From Kappaphycus alvarezii (Eukaryota > Rhodophyta > Florideophyceae > Gigartinales > Solieriaceae): 64,000 nucleotides of DNA. Shown here in pieces: positions 33,626 through 43,189 of this stretch; within the stretch, counting starts at the first letter, position 1; each line of letters begins with the position of its first letter. The notes beneath the pieces are model-generated. The model made no database searches. It was not told the origin of the DNA and worked only from the letters and a program-made list of their open reading frames with translations. The position numbers and the translations under genes are program-made. The stretch covers positions 1,054,001 to 1,118,000 of the forward strand of contig NADL03000691.1 in NCBI GenBank assembly GCA_002205965.3, written 5' to 3'.

Positions 33626-33965
33626 GATAGGGTAAATCGGCGGGGAAGAGATCCTCAGAACCAATTACCCTGAGAAGGAGGTGTTGCGAGCGACAAAAGT
33701 GCTACCGTGGTATTGTTGAACGAACAAAAGGGAGTGTATATAGAAGTGAGTTGAGGAAGCTACAAGCAAGTATAAAAGGGGCAGGGTCTACCACCGACGC
33801 TCTGCGACTAGCGTAAGAAAAAGTTTTCTTGGGTCTGAAGTTGACTCTCAACTTCCTACTACTCGGGACTTGGCTTGAAGTTGTCTGCCAACTTGCTTTC
33901 CTCTACTAAAGGAAGCAGTTTACTCGGCTTATATAGACTTTTGGCTACCCCAAAAGTCTCCAACA
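33626..33965 (-). repeat. LTR of family X, copy B (5' LTR)
   Basis: 340 bp; on the plus strand TGATAGGGTAAATCGG to AAAAGTCTCCAACA, TG/CA termini. It aligns throughout with copy A. Minus strand has CTATATAAGCC as candidate TATA box. It sits exactly upstream of the primer site and gag. Confidence 0.85.
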
Positions 33966-34230
33966 AACATACTAATAACCATAAAATGTATTCACGGTAA
34001 TCGTGTGAACCAGAGAGACTATTAGAAGATATTTCCTCAAGGTAAATATCTAGATGCCATACCCATGCCAGCCACCCATCGGCCAGGGGTGGGAATTGAT
34101 GTGGCCATTATATAGACCTTTCAGAGCTACTTGTAGTATCACCCACAACCTGGAACTGTACTGACATCTACTATGACAGCGTGTCCTAAAATGAAAAAAT
34201 CAACCGACGAATTTGCCACACTCACCCAAA
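33966..34230. other. Spacer between family X copy B and LINE-A
   Basis: No gene or repeat recognised. Confidence 0.4.
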
Positions 34231-34340
34231 TTAAAAATATCTTGCAAATTCAAAAACTGTAAAAATATCTTCCCAATTCCGATACTGTATACAATCATGG
34301 TCCTCATCTAGATTTTTTCTCGTGTGCGAATTTGCGCACA

Positions 34341-34889
34341 TCAACTTTGTCTCGGTGGGCAATGTCAGCGGCGTCGCCGTCCATTTGGGTGGCCCTTGTG
34401 CGCACACCTTAATTGAACGGCGAGACAATGGTTAGGTCGCAGGCTATGGGGCGGACCTGTTGACCAGTGGGCAGGGGGGGGGTTGTATGAGAATGTCCGC
34501 AGGACGGATATTCGTTCCCGGGACAAGGAGCGGGACTTCGTATTGGCAGTCCAGGCCCGCGGCGCGAGCAACGTGGTAGGCGAAAACGTTGCGCAGCGAG
34601 TTGTGGCGGTGCGGGCGGCCGAAGCCGGCAGGGCAGAGGTCAGCCGCGTGGTCCCGAGTGCGTCCAAAGTTTGATTGCAGTGGGCACAGGTGAGCGGGCG
34701 GGAGTCGTCGTACACGGGGAGGCCTAGGTGCCGGCGGAGCATGGTCTGCCAGTGGGCCGAGGACACCACCGTAGCTGTTGTGGGGTGAGCGATGAGAAAA
34801 GCGGCGGCGGGGCTGTTCCGGAACGCCAGGCCACGGATCCGATGTCGAACTTCTTGAGTGCTGTGCTGAGCCGGGTTGGGGTGTGTCAA
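34341..34889 (-). pseudogene. LINE-A C-terminal CCHC and endonuclease-like domain
   Basis: Across two overlapping frames: 'RPLTCAHCNQTLD' (C-x2-C), 'RDHAADLCPAGFGRPHRHNS' (H then C, then R-H-N), 'AYHVARAAGLDCQYEVPLL', and 'NIRPADILIQ'. This arrangement (zinc residues, R-H/N-x-x-L-R, E, P-A-D) follows the C-terminal restriction-like endonuclease of R2/CRE/NeSL-type LINEs. The assignment is by order and spacing, not alignment. Frame changes near 34700 and 34450 break it. Confidence 0.6.
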
Positions 34890-34942
34890 CTATGAGTCGT
34901 CGCGCCAGTGGACCTTTGCCTGTGCCTCCTGCTGCACACCAT

Positions 34943-35895
34943 TTAAGAAGGTTTGGAGGTTGGATGGTTTGAAAGCAAGCAGGCATGGGTCAAAGGGGCC
35001 GAGGTCGACGGAGTACGGGCGCCCAAGGATACATTGCAGGAAATCACGGATTCGCGGCAAGGCTTGTCGGACCAGGAACGCCCTGTCACCTCGGTATCGG
35101 TGACCAGAGACGGCGGCAGAACGTTGCGTGGTATACGATGCCGATCTCTCACGTGCCGGAACTGCGTCGATGATACTAGCTGCGACCGAGCCGTGTAGGA
35201 ACGGAGAGATGAGGGTAAATCCCTGACCTCCCTGGCGGATAGGTAGCGTGACTTGGTCCCATGCTGTGTCTGTGAGGGCGATCCCGTGTAGCTCCGAGTA
35301 CGACGACCTCTGCAGGGCGTAAAAGGCTTGTGCAGCGGGGCCGAGTGTTGTGGGTCGGCGAGCCGGAACGCGTGGGTGACGAGGCATGCCGACGCGCACA
35401 GCCGGTGCATGTGGAAACGGGCGCGGGGGTCACGAACGTGGGTCAGCAGTCGGAGGGTGCGGCGGCACCCATCGACCTTGTCCCGTAGGTATGCATCGGT
35501 GAAGGCCCGGTTGCCCATCGGCGCTCCTAGGAGCTCGAAGCCGTCGCGCGAGCACTCGGACAGATGAAAAACCCGGAGGAATTCCGTGCGGTCCGGCAGG
35601 AGGGTGTTCGGCCAGTAAATGCGAGTCTTCCTCGCGTTGACATAGAGGCCCACAGCCGGACCCTCAGCCTGCAGGAGGTGGAGAGCGCGGCGCAGACCCT
35701 GAAGTGTCCCTATGAGAGTCCCGTCATCCGCGTACCATTGATTAAGCACGATGTCGCTGTCCTCGGCGATTTTCCGAATTAATGGTTGGATCGTGAGGGA
35801 AAACAACAACATACTGGCCGGGTCGCCCTGCTGGGTGCCCTGAGCACTCGGGATGACCGTGTTCTGGCGATTCGGTATAAGCAACGGTGGCTGAA
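34943..35895 (-). pseudogene. LINE-A reverse transcriptase
   Basis: The frame (313 residues to 34943) carries 'SAQGTQQGDPASMLLFSL' (G-x-Q-Q-G-D-P), 'VLNQWYADDGTLIGTLQGLR' with the Y-A-D-D active site intact, 'GPAVGLYVNARKTRIYWP', 'DGFELLGAPMGN' and 'RARFHMHRLCASACLVTHAF'. After about 35340 reading moves to another frame (34890-35399) with 'AFYALQRSSYSELHGIALTD' and 'LPIRQGGQGFTLISPFLHGS', the LINE thumb. At least one frameshift separates the parts. The protein would nick DNA and reverse transcribe its RNA at the target. Confidence 0.82.
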
Positions 35896-36045
35896 TACCA
35901 CCGCACCTAGTACAACATGAACAAGTTTATGGATACTTTGCGCTTAGTCCAGAAAAGAGTTATGCACAACGCAACGTCGTCATACATTCTTTTCCGGAAA
36001 AAGTTGATTCTATTGCGGTATTACAGCAATGTACAGTATACTGAC

Positions 36046-36050
36046 ATGAT
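36046..36050 (+). repeat. gypsy-2 target-site duplication, left
   Basis: ATGAT directly before the 5' LTR equals ATGAT at 42306-42310 directly after the 3' LTR. A 5-bp duplication is normal for gypsy integration. Confidence 0.85.
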
Positions 36051-36368
36051 AGTTGGTGACAGTTGCTAAAGGGGGACTTTTATGTGTTTCTAGTGCTATC
36101 TATGACGCTCTTTTTAGGATAACCAACTTCGTTTTCTATCTTTTTACCTCGTAGATTCTATTTATTTTTTAAGGTCAAGTGCAGTAGTGTACAGTACGTA
36201 CACTACTGTATCGACAATTTTCAGCAACAGAACGCTCGAATCTCGGTTATATAGTTAGCCTACGAGTTGGTTGGGCAGATCGCAGGAGGCACCGTCAACC
36301 TAGAGAACCTCCTCGCTCCTAAAACTACACCCATTATCTTCCTCCAATTACCGATTCCACTCCCATTA
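36051..36368 (+). repeat. gypsy-2 5' LTR
   Basis: 318 bp, beginning AGTTGGTGAC where the other copy has TGTTGGTGAC, and ending CCCATTA where the other has CCCATCA, so both terminal dinucleotides have mutated in this copy. It contains CGGTTATATAG near 36245 (candidate TATA) and an 11-bp inverted repeat at 36182-36208. Confidence 0.9.
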
Positions 36369-36385
36369 TGGTACTCTTGCGCAGG
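36369..36385 (+). other. gypsy-2 primer-binding site
   Basis: TGGTACTCTTGCGCAGG starts at the base after the LTR end. The first 11 bases are shared with the family X site. Confidence 0.75.
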
Positions 36386-36830
36386 GACGATACTCCCAGC
36401 GCCAGCACGATAGTGTTTAAAGGCACGAGTGACATGCAAAACTTCTTTCTCTTTGAAAATTTCGCGATGGCATTTAAACCCTACAGGGAAAAGGCTATTA
36501 CTCTCCTCGCACACCTAGACGGCGCAGATCTCGACTTCTATTACGATACATTTGCATCGAATAGTGCCCTCTTCCCCGCAGCAAAAAACTACGCCGACGT
36601 CAAATAGAAGTTTTTCGAGCATTTCGCGAAGGACGAGGACCCGGAGGACGTCATTCGTTAAGCTCTATAAATGGGTTTTACTATACTCCAGAGCTGTACA
36701 GGACGTCTTGTCGGCTGATTTGTCTAGACTTTTTTATCTTTCGGCGAAATATACGTCTAAGAGGAAAACTGTTGCGAATGGCGACAGCTCTTTCTGTGTG
36801 TTTTCGCTGGTAAAGTCCTGACGACCTTCG
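36369..36830 (+). pseudogene. gypsy-2 gag
   Basis: The frame reads 'FKGTSDMQNFFLFENFAMAF' and 'AITLLAHLDGADLDFYYDTF', a gag-like start, up to a TAG at 36605. It continues 'KFFEHFAKDEDPEDVIR' to another stop, then decays. The ATG at 36368 overlaps the LTR/primer junction and is unlikely to be the natural start. No zinc knuckle was found. Short for a gag; probably about half is readable. Confidence 0.55.
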
Positions 36831-37030
36831 GGGACCAAGCCGTGAAACTAGACTTCCTCGTCAGTGAGAAGTCTCTTTTTCGACGTAATAATCGGCCTCC
36901 CTGTGCTCATAGCTATGCGTGCGAACATGGATTTCGGGGCGCAGAGGGTCCGTTTAACCATTGGTTCCGAAGACTTTGTGCTCCCGTTCGAGCCTGATAC
37001 TAGAAACTGGTCGAGGTGGAAGACCTAGGG
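36780..37030 (+). pseudogene. gypsy-2 protease remnant
   Basis: In one plus frame 'FDVIIGLPVLIAMRANMDFG' and then 'RVRLTIGSEDFVLPFEPD' match the C-terminal half of gypsy protease (D-V-I-I-G-x-P-x-L block and the strand after it). Just upstream 'LTTFGDQAVKLDFLVSEKS' fits the flap region. The active-site D-T/S-G is not readable. An acidic Ser/Glu-rich linker (37040-37320, 'SEDSTNDEEEKKEK') follows before RT. Confidence 0.55.
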
Positions 37031-37339
37031 ACTCCCAGTGAAGATTTTACTACCGATTCGAACGCCGGTCCGGACTCTTCGGAGTCATCGGAGTAAGAAC
37101 TGGCCGTCGATATCCGGGACGACGACTCTTCCCGATCGGGCGGAGACCCTACCAGTGAAGACAGTACCAATGACGAAGAAGAAAAGAAGGAGAAAACTGG
37201 TGATACTCTGAGAGCTCGACTCGCCTATTTGGAAGAAGAAATGCAATGTGAGATAAATGGTTTAGTTCGCGACACGGGAATCGTCGCCTGGAATATGGAC
37301 GAGGTACGTTCTGCTGCCGTGCCGACGAAGCATTTTTTT

Positions 37340-38640
37340 AAATGAAGGACCCTACCCCGATCTACCAGAGGCTCGCCGAATGTCGCTTCGACAGAACTAA
37401 ATCGCCAGTCGAGAAATCGACAACATGTTAGATGCTGGGATCATCACCCCAGCTTCGTCGGCTTGGTCATTCCCAGTGGTTATGGGACCAAAAAAGACGG
37501 TAGGTCTCGTTCCTGTGCGGATTATCGCACTCTGAACCGCATAATGAAGGCGGGTAGTTGGCCACTACCTAAAATAAAGGAGATCCTCGAAGACGTAAAA
37601 GGAAGCTCTTTTTTCACCACCCTTGATTTGTTTGCGGAATATTGGCAAATTTGCATAGTTGAAGAGTGTAAGGAGATGGCTACGTTTGTCAGCCGTTTTG
37701 GTACCTTCAAGTTCGAGGTGAAGATATTTGTTCTAATTACCGCGTATTATACATTCTAGCGCATGATGTATTACGTATAGAGAGACATTCTCCTTGTCCG
37801 AGTCTATCTAGAGTATGTCGTGATCTTCTCCAACTCGATGGAGGAGCATATTGATCACTTGGCTGTCGTTATCAAGGCAATCGGGGATGCAGGGCTCAAA
37901 CTCAAGATTACAAAATGTGCGTTTGCCATGTGGAGCGTAAAGCTGCTTAGATACTTCGTAGAGAAGCGTGGAGTCCTCGTCGACGACGAAAAGATTAATA
38001 TTATCAAAATAGCCCCCGTTCCTACCAAAGCAATAGAGTTGCGTAGCTTTCTTGGCTTCGCCGGGGTTTATCGTCTTTTCATCAAGGACTTTGCCGGAAT
38101 ATCTGCTGCCCTTCACGCAGCAACTTAGGGCAATAAGAAATTCGAGTGGACTGAAGAGATGACTGCCGCCTCCAAAACTCTGAAAAGATGCTTACTTCCC
38201 AGCAGGTGTTAGCCTTCCCGGACTTCGAGTCCACCTTCGTCGTGGAAACCGAAGCTTTTAATGTCGCCGTTGGGGCAGTCATGGCTTCAAAAAAAGGGAG
38301 ACGGCAAGGTTGCTCCAATGCAGTACGCAAGCTGGACTATGAAAAAAGTAAAGCGAAACTATTCCGCCTGCGAGAGGGAGGTCCTCGCCGTCATTTTCGC
38401 CTCGAGGAAACCCAGAGCGTATCTGTCATCGACGGAGCCCTTCAAGCTCATTACAGACCATCAGGCCCTTCTTTATGCCTTCAAGAAGAACGACATTCAC
38501 GGAAGGCTGGCGCGATGAATGGACTTCCTTGCGGAGTATGAATTCGACGTAGAGTACAGGCCAGGTGCGGACAGCGGAGCATCTGATTTCCTCTCCCGTG
38601 TGGTACCTGCCCGTCTGTCTCCTGATTCTGGACCCGATGA
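37340..38640 (+). pseudogene. gypsy-2 reverse transcriptase and RNase H, active site lost
   Basis: 'DNMLDAGIITPASSAWSFPV'-type residues lead (in shifting frames) to 'RSRSCADYRTLNRIMKAGSW', 'SSFFTTLDLFAEYWQI' with the first catalytic Asp, and 'YLEYVVIFSNSMEEHIDHL', where the family has Y-x-D-D: both Asp are replaced (E and Y). 'FLGFAGVYRLFIKDFAGI' follows. RNase H shows 'NYSACEREVLAVIFASRKPR', 'LITDHQALLYAFKK' and 'ARWMDFLAEYEFDVEYRPGA', ending 'ASDFLSR'. Stops at 37757 and 38126 and several shifts also break it. Confidence 0.82.
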
Positions 38641-39895
38641 AGGATACTTAGTTGCGGCGCCGAATTCTGCCGCTACCGAAGAGAATCTCATAATCGAGCC
38701 GATCCCCCTCGACGTCGCACGTCATTTGCAAGGTTTGAAGATCCGAGTTGATGATGAAGAGAAGTGTCGTTCGGTCAAGCTATTGGCTAAAAACTTCATG
38801 ATATGGAAAGGAAAGCTTGTTAGACTAACCAGAAACGGGCTAAAATCTTATACCGTTTATGAAGGAAAGGGTCGCGATATTGAATATCTTTCATGACGAT
38901 ATCGAACCTTGGGATAAAGAGACGACGAAAAAATTTTGTCGTAGACCGTTATTGGTGCCCGGAGATGCACCAAGAAGTTCAGAACTACGTGAGAAGTTGT
39001 GAGTGGTGCCAGAAGACGAGGCTCCTCCCGTCTTTGAATGTTCTATTAACGAATCGCTTCGAAGCTTATTCAATCGATTTAGCGGGACCTCTGACCATAT
39101 AAAACGCCGGAAAGAAGTATCTACTCATCGCCGTAGAGCATTTGGCAGGTTGGCCAATCGCAGTTGCCACCACAGACTCTTCGGCTGCAACAGTCTCTCA
39201 GTTCATCGAAAGTGAAGTTATGCACCCTTTTGGTCTCCCGAAGACCATTATCTCCGATAACTCTGGGTGGTTCATCGCTGTCTCCATCGCTGATTTCATG
39301 AAGAAATACGGAATTACCTGGATTACTGTTCTTTCGTATGCTCCCATGTCTGATGGTAGATCGTAAAGGATGGTACGAACAATTAAGACAGCTTTGAAGA
39401 AGATGTTCGCCGGCCAAGGCATAGACTGGGAAGAGTGTTTGCCCCTTGTATTTTACAGGTACCGCTGCTGTCGCCTTTCCGCGGGAGCTTCGCCATTCGA
39501 ACTGATTTTCGGAGTAGTTCCGCGCATGAGTCCATCTGACCCCGTCGCGTTGGTGTACTGCGCTTTCGTAATACATCGCAAGATGGAACTTCTGGCCTCC
39601 TCTGCCCTTTGCGCTCAGCGTCGAGAGAAACAGATGGATAGAATGAGCGATACGATCTCTTCAGAGCCTTGTATTTTCAACGTGGGTGATTGAGTCCTAT
39701 GGCACGTGGCCAAGCGTTTCCGTCGGCTGCTAAGTGGCGTGCCATCCGTTCTCGCTATTACAGGCCTTGTTGCATTTGGAAAGTTTCTCATACCCGATAC
39801 TAGCTCATATCATACGGGGGTCGCCATTCTCGCCGTGCCATTCACTGGAGGAGAATAGTTCCGTTTGTTATGCGTTCAAGCCACCTGAAGGCCTA
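38641..39895 (+). pseudogene. gypsy-2 integrase, catalytic Glu codon now a stop
   Basis: The zinc domain ends 'YVRSCEWCQKTRLLPS'. The core has 'AYSIDLAGPLT' (first Asp), 'VEHLAGWPIAVATTDSSAAT', 'TIISDNSGWF' (second Asp) and 'YAPMSDGRS' followed by TAA and 'RMVRTIKTALKKMF'; the TAA at 39364-39366 stands exactly where the catalytic Glu codon (GAA/GAG) is expected. 'GASPFELIFGVVPRMSPSDP' follows. A C-terminal part in another frame ('KWRAIRSRYYRPC', 'YGGRHSRRAIHWRRIVPF') ends near 39880, and this Arg-rich tail is typical of the family. Confidence 0.85.
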
Positions 39896-40135
39896 GAAGC
39901 ACATGATTAGGCCATGATAGCTATCTTTCGTCCCTCTCTTTAATGCTTCTTATGTCCTTTTATTTTCTTGTTGACTAATAAGCTAGACCATTTTACATTC
40001 GGAACTGAGAAAACATTGCTAGTTGCACCCTCTGCTACCCAATCATGAAGATTTAATGGTACTAACTGGCCCGCAAAAAGCAATATTTCTTGAATTTAAT
40101 GTGGTACATGGAAATCATTGACGACTTACTTGACC

Positions 40136-41899
40136 TCACATATACCACTTGTCCGATGAAGAAGAACCTACGCTCGGTTTGGGACGAATGGGTCTCCTCC
40201 TCTTCTTCTCCGAATCTGAAGAGACAGTCGGGATACTATGACCTCGGGAAGGGATATGTTGCCTGCTTGTCAATGTCACCCTTCGTACATCGGTGATATT
40301 CAGAAAGTCTTCCGGGTCTTCCTTTCCGCACAAAATCTTCAGAGAAGCCTCACAGAACCGCATCGCATACTCTTTCGCACATTCATATGTGATTATAGGT
40401 TCTTTCTTTGCGTCTATGCTCACGACATATTGGGCCCGACGCGATCTTATGACCGCTGCCACATAAATCCCACTTGAAGGAGAATTAGACAAAACCGCGG
40501 ATCCAGTTGATTTTAAGATACCTCCTATCCCACTGCCGAAGACTACTCTTGAAGCGGTTGCGCAGAGTTTCGTCAACGCGAATTTGACTAAGAACCATGG
40601 AACAAAGTTCAAACCCTTCAGGACGTCGGCAAAAAATTGCAGCGAGGACGGTAGCCCAACTGATCCAAGGTTTCACAATCATTCTCGTAGCCACGAGAAC
40701 AATAATAATTGTCTGCCATGTACTTTCCAAGAACGAGGTAACGCGCCGTCGTTGCGGATGAATTCATGCCGCGACATTCGAAGTCTCGAAAAGGAACTGG
40801 AATTCTTTTGTCTAGGAATGGAAGTTCCAAAGGCGAAGCCATCCTCTACATCAGTAACTGTACCTGTTTATAACTGTTGGGGTTCTTCTGACACCAGTAG
40901 TCGATCATCATAATGGCTCCAACACGGGAAGCTAGCTTCCTCTAGAACAACGTATTAACGACGATCCTGTCTTTCTGCTCCTGTTTCACGTTTTGTTGAG
41001 GAGGATTATGAAGACCAGATCCTAGGGGGGCCTCGTGGAATGAGAAGGTGTACAAATCGATGGTACGCTCTTTCTCTGTACCCATGTCGAGGGCAAAGTA
41101 CTACCCCATGAAACAGTCGTGCACGCCTTCCGGTATTTCCAAACCACGGAATCGATTGTCCAATCAGGAAATACCGGGTACTCCGCGTTTTCTTCAGAAT
41201 CACGAAGAGACTCGGTTAAGCTTAGTCGGAATGCTAGTTCCCTGTCAATACCATTCTTCACCTCCCGGAGGCACCAATGCTGACCGTATTCTTTCCGAGT
41301 AATAGGGTAGCTTCATAATTAGACAGTTCTACCGGATCCGGCTTCCATTTCTCATAACCCCAAAATGTGACCCGGAAGAAAAGTTCATCTAGATTGTCGC
41401 CTACTTTGCGAGATCTTGTAATCTTCATTACATCCGGAAGGGCGTCAAGACGAACGAGCCTACCCTTGTTGGTTCCGCGTCGGAGTTGGTCTAGCGGGAA
41501 GTATTCCAAAGTCTTAAGGTAGCTCCGGAGCTGTGGGGTGATGTCAGGAAGTTGGGACGGCCTCTTCCTTGCCGATTTGCAAGCTAGTTCCAGCCATGGA
41601 GGCCTGTCGACCGTCGGGCGGTCTGTTTCGTATGCGTCAGCCTACCAATCTGGTGGGGATTTTGGGACGACGATACCATTGGATTCCTTCGCCTCTACAC
41701 GCTCAGTGGATGGTCCAGTCACGGAGGCATTGTATACACTGAGCTTAGAGTTGAAGGCGGTGCACGGGAGGAGATGGAAGCTTCTGGGAGTACAAGGCTT
41801 CAAAAGTTGGTGGCTTGGTGCTTGGTTGCCGGGCAAGAAGTAAAATGATTTTGTTGAGGTTTGATAAGGGAGTGTGCAAGTATGTGCGAAGGTGTACAA
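40136..41899 (-). pseudogene. antisense ORF of gypsy-2, unknown protein
   Basis: Between integrase and the 3' LTR the plus strand has no continuous coding, but the minus strand reads as protein in pieces. 41258-41899 is one frame apart from a stop at about 41640 ('LRSYLKTLEYFPLDQLRRGT', 'RVTFWGYEKWKPDPVELSNY'). It shifts to 41022-41261 ('VFPDWTIDSVVWKYRKAC'). Then come 40618-40842 ('LELPFLDKRIPVPFRDFECR') and 40136-40612 ('VVSIDAKKEPIITYECAKEY'), ending with a basic 'EKKRRRPIRPKP' resembling a nuclear localisation signal. The whole would be about 550-590 residues. I recognise no domain. Several gypsy elements in plants carry antisense ORFs at this place. Confidence 0.55.
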
Positions 41900-41960
41900 G
41901 GGTCGGCCGATCTCTTCTTTGAGCTAGGCGAGCCCACTGTATACTGCACCCGGGTTGCAG

Positions 41961-41976
41961 ACTGAGGACGGGGTGG
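41961..41976 (+). other. gypsy-2 polypurine tract
   Basis: ACTGAGGACGGGGTGG immediately precedes the 3' LTR and is purine-rich, the expected plus-strand primer site. Confidence 0.6.
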
Positions 41977-42305
41977 TGTTGGTGACAGTTGCTGGAGGGT
42001 GATTTTTATGTCTTTCTAGTGCTATCTATAAACGTTTTTTACGGTAACATACTGTTCTTTCCATCTTTTTACCGCGTATTTATTAATTATTTTGTAATGT
42101 CAAGTACAGTAGTGTACAGTAAGTAGGACATTAAGTACACTACTGTACCGACAACTCTCAGCCACAGACAGCTCGGGTGTCGGTTATATAGGTTACACCT
42201 GACTCGGTTTGGCACCTCGCTGGAGGCCGCGTCAACCTGGAGACCCTTCTTGCTCCTAGAAATACACCCATTATCTTCCGCCAACTACCCATTCCACTCC
42301 CATCA
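41977..42305 (+). repeat. gypsy-2 3' LTR
   Basis: 329 bp, TGTTGGTGAC...CCCATCA with intact TG/CA. It aligns with the 5' LTR over its whole length. It has CGGTTATATAGG near 42185 (candidate TATA) and a 14-bp perfect inverted repeat at 42104-42148. Confidence 0.92.
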
Positions 42306-42310
42306 ATGAT
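42306..42310 (+). repeat. gypsy-2 target-site duplication, right
   Basis: ATGAT, identical to 36046-36050. Confidence 0.85.
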
Positions 42311-42335
42311 GCTGTACGGTAAAACTACTATGCTA

Positions 42336-42361
42336 CATATACAGTACTGTACTGTACTGTG
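42336..42361. repeat. ACTGT/GTACT short tandem repeat
   Basis: ATACAGTACTGTACTGTACT and following bases form a five-base-period tandem run close to the right end of gypsy-2. Similar GTACTGT words recur in the gypsy-2 U3 and the copia-2 LTR. Confidence 0.6.
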
Positions 42362-42439
42362 TCAGTGTAGGCTTCGACCGCCTAGCTACTCGTATCAACA
42401 CACTGACCGCACAATGCCCTCATTAGTTCCGATCCGGGG

Positions 42440-42835
42440 AGCATAGAATTCGAACTCTTCGCTCTGCTGAGTTGCAGCAAAACTGGGCAATCCCGGCAAT
42501 CAGTCAGGTCACGACTGCCAAGTTCTCCTTCAACCGTAGTGTCACCGCTTTTCGAGAAAAATTGCAGTTCTACATCGAGAGGAACGGGAAAATCCCGATA
42601 GACGACAGTGATGGCCCTTCTCGAAGCTCTCAACAACTTCTGTACGAGCGCTACGGGAAACTTTTGCTACCAGAATACTGACGCCTGCCTACATCTAAGT
42701 GTACCAATAATTCAAGCAGAGGTAGCTCCCAACAAATTCGGAACAACCCCCTACATCGTAATCGAAAACGCATGCTGTGCCACACTTGCGGCTCTGAGAA
42801 GCACTTGTCAAGTTTTCATTGAATGAAGGACAAAC
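42440..42835 (+). pseudogene. copia-2 gag, C-terminal part
   Basis: The frame 42472-42681 ('TAKFSFNRSVTAFREKLQFY') and a following broken frame ending 'LCHTCGSEKHLSSFH' at about 42770-42825, a C-x2-C-x4-H zinc knuckle with the last Cys replaced or shifted. Only a portion of a full gag is readable. Confidence 0.6.
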
Positions 42836-43189
42836 GCGAATAAGATCGAGAAAATCTAGCCGATGGCACGTCTGAAGCTCACATAGTACACGATCTAATG
42901 ACGACAATTGACAACATCGCCGAGAATCTCAGCAATAGAAAGGACAATTTTATCAAAGAGGAAGGTATAGATGACATCAACAGCGCTTACGCTAAGAACG
43001 CAGAACTTACCGAACTTGAAATTATTGCTTGCCCCAGCCCGCGCTGAATCAGACACTAAAATCACCTGCGCCTTTGAGGAAATTGACAAGACAAATTCCA
43101 TCAATCACATCCTTTCGTCATTTGCGCCGCACGCCAAAACACATTTGCATGGAGCTACAGAAGCGTATTTTTGCTAAAGCGACACGCTT

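Larger units (their letters stand above)
32731..33965 (-). mobile_element. family X LTR retrotransposon, 5' end (copy B)
   Basis: Minus-strand order: LTR (33965 to 33626), two bases, a primer-binding site beginning TGGTACTCTTGTGG, a short leader, and gag from ATG at 33536. Gag breaks off inside a zinc knuckle near 32745 and unrelated sequence follows, so everything downstream is missing. The LTR matches copies A, C and D, which carry the 3' end of the same family. Confidence 0.75.
34231..35895 (-). mobile_element. LINE-A: non-LTR retrotransposon, 5'-truncated
   Basis: GC-rich minus-strand block encoding the second half of a non-LTR RT and its C-terminal domain. It begins in the RT palm ('PLLIPNRQNTVIPSAQGTQQ') at about 35890, where homology stops sharply, the 5' truncation typical of LINE insertions. 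No clear poly-A tail is visible at the low-coordinate end. LINE-B is a second, more decayed copy of the same family. Confidence 0.82.
36051..42305 (+). mobile_element. gypsy-2: complete but decayed Ty3/gypsy element
   Basis: 6255 bp with two homologous LTRs (36051-36368 and 41977-42305), a primer site abutting the 5' LTR, a purine-rich tract before the 3' LTR and a perfect 5-bp target duplication. Inside on the plus strand are gag, PR, RT, RNase H and IN remnants to about 39895, then a roughly 2-kb stretch whose best coding is on the minus strand. LTRs have diverged visibly, so the insertion is old. Several catalytic residues are gone. Confidence 0.9.

Noticed and set aside
34443..35567. Several plus-strand ORFs of 60-85 residues over LINE-A
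   Set aside because: GC-rich antisense shadows of the LINE coding frames, with no motif of their own.
40584..40913. 109-residue plus-strand ORF in the gypsy-2 3' region
   Set aside because: It overlaps the minus-strand frames, which connect to others over 1.8 kb, whereas this one does not extend. Low-complexity start and no motif.
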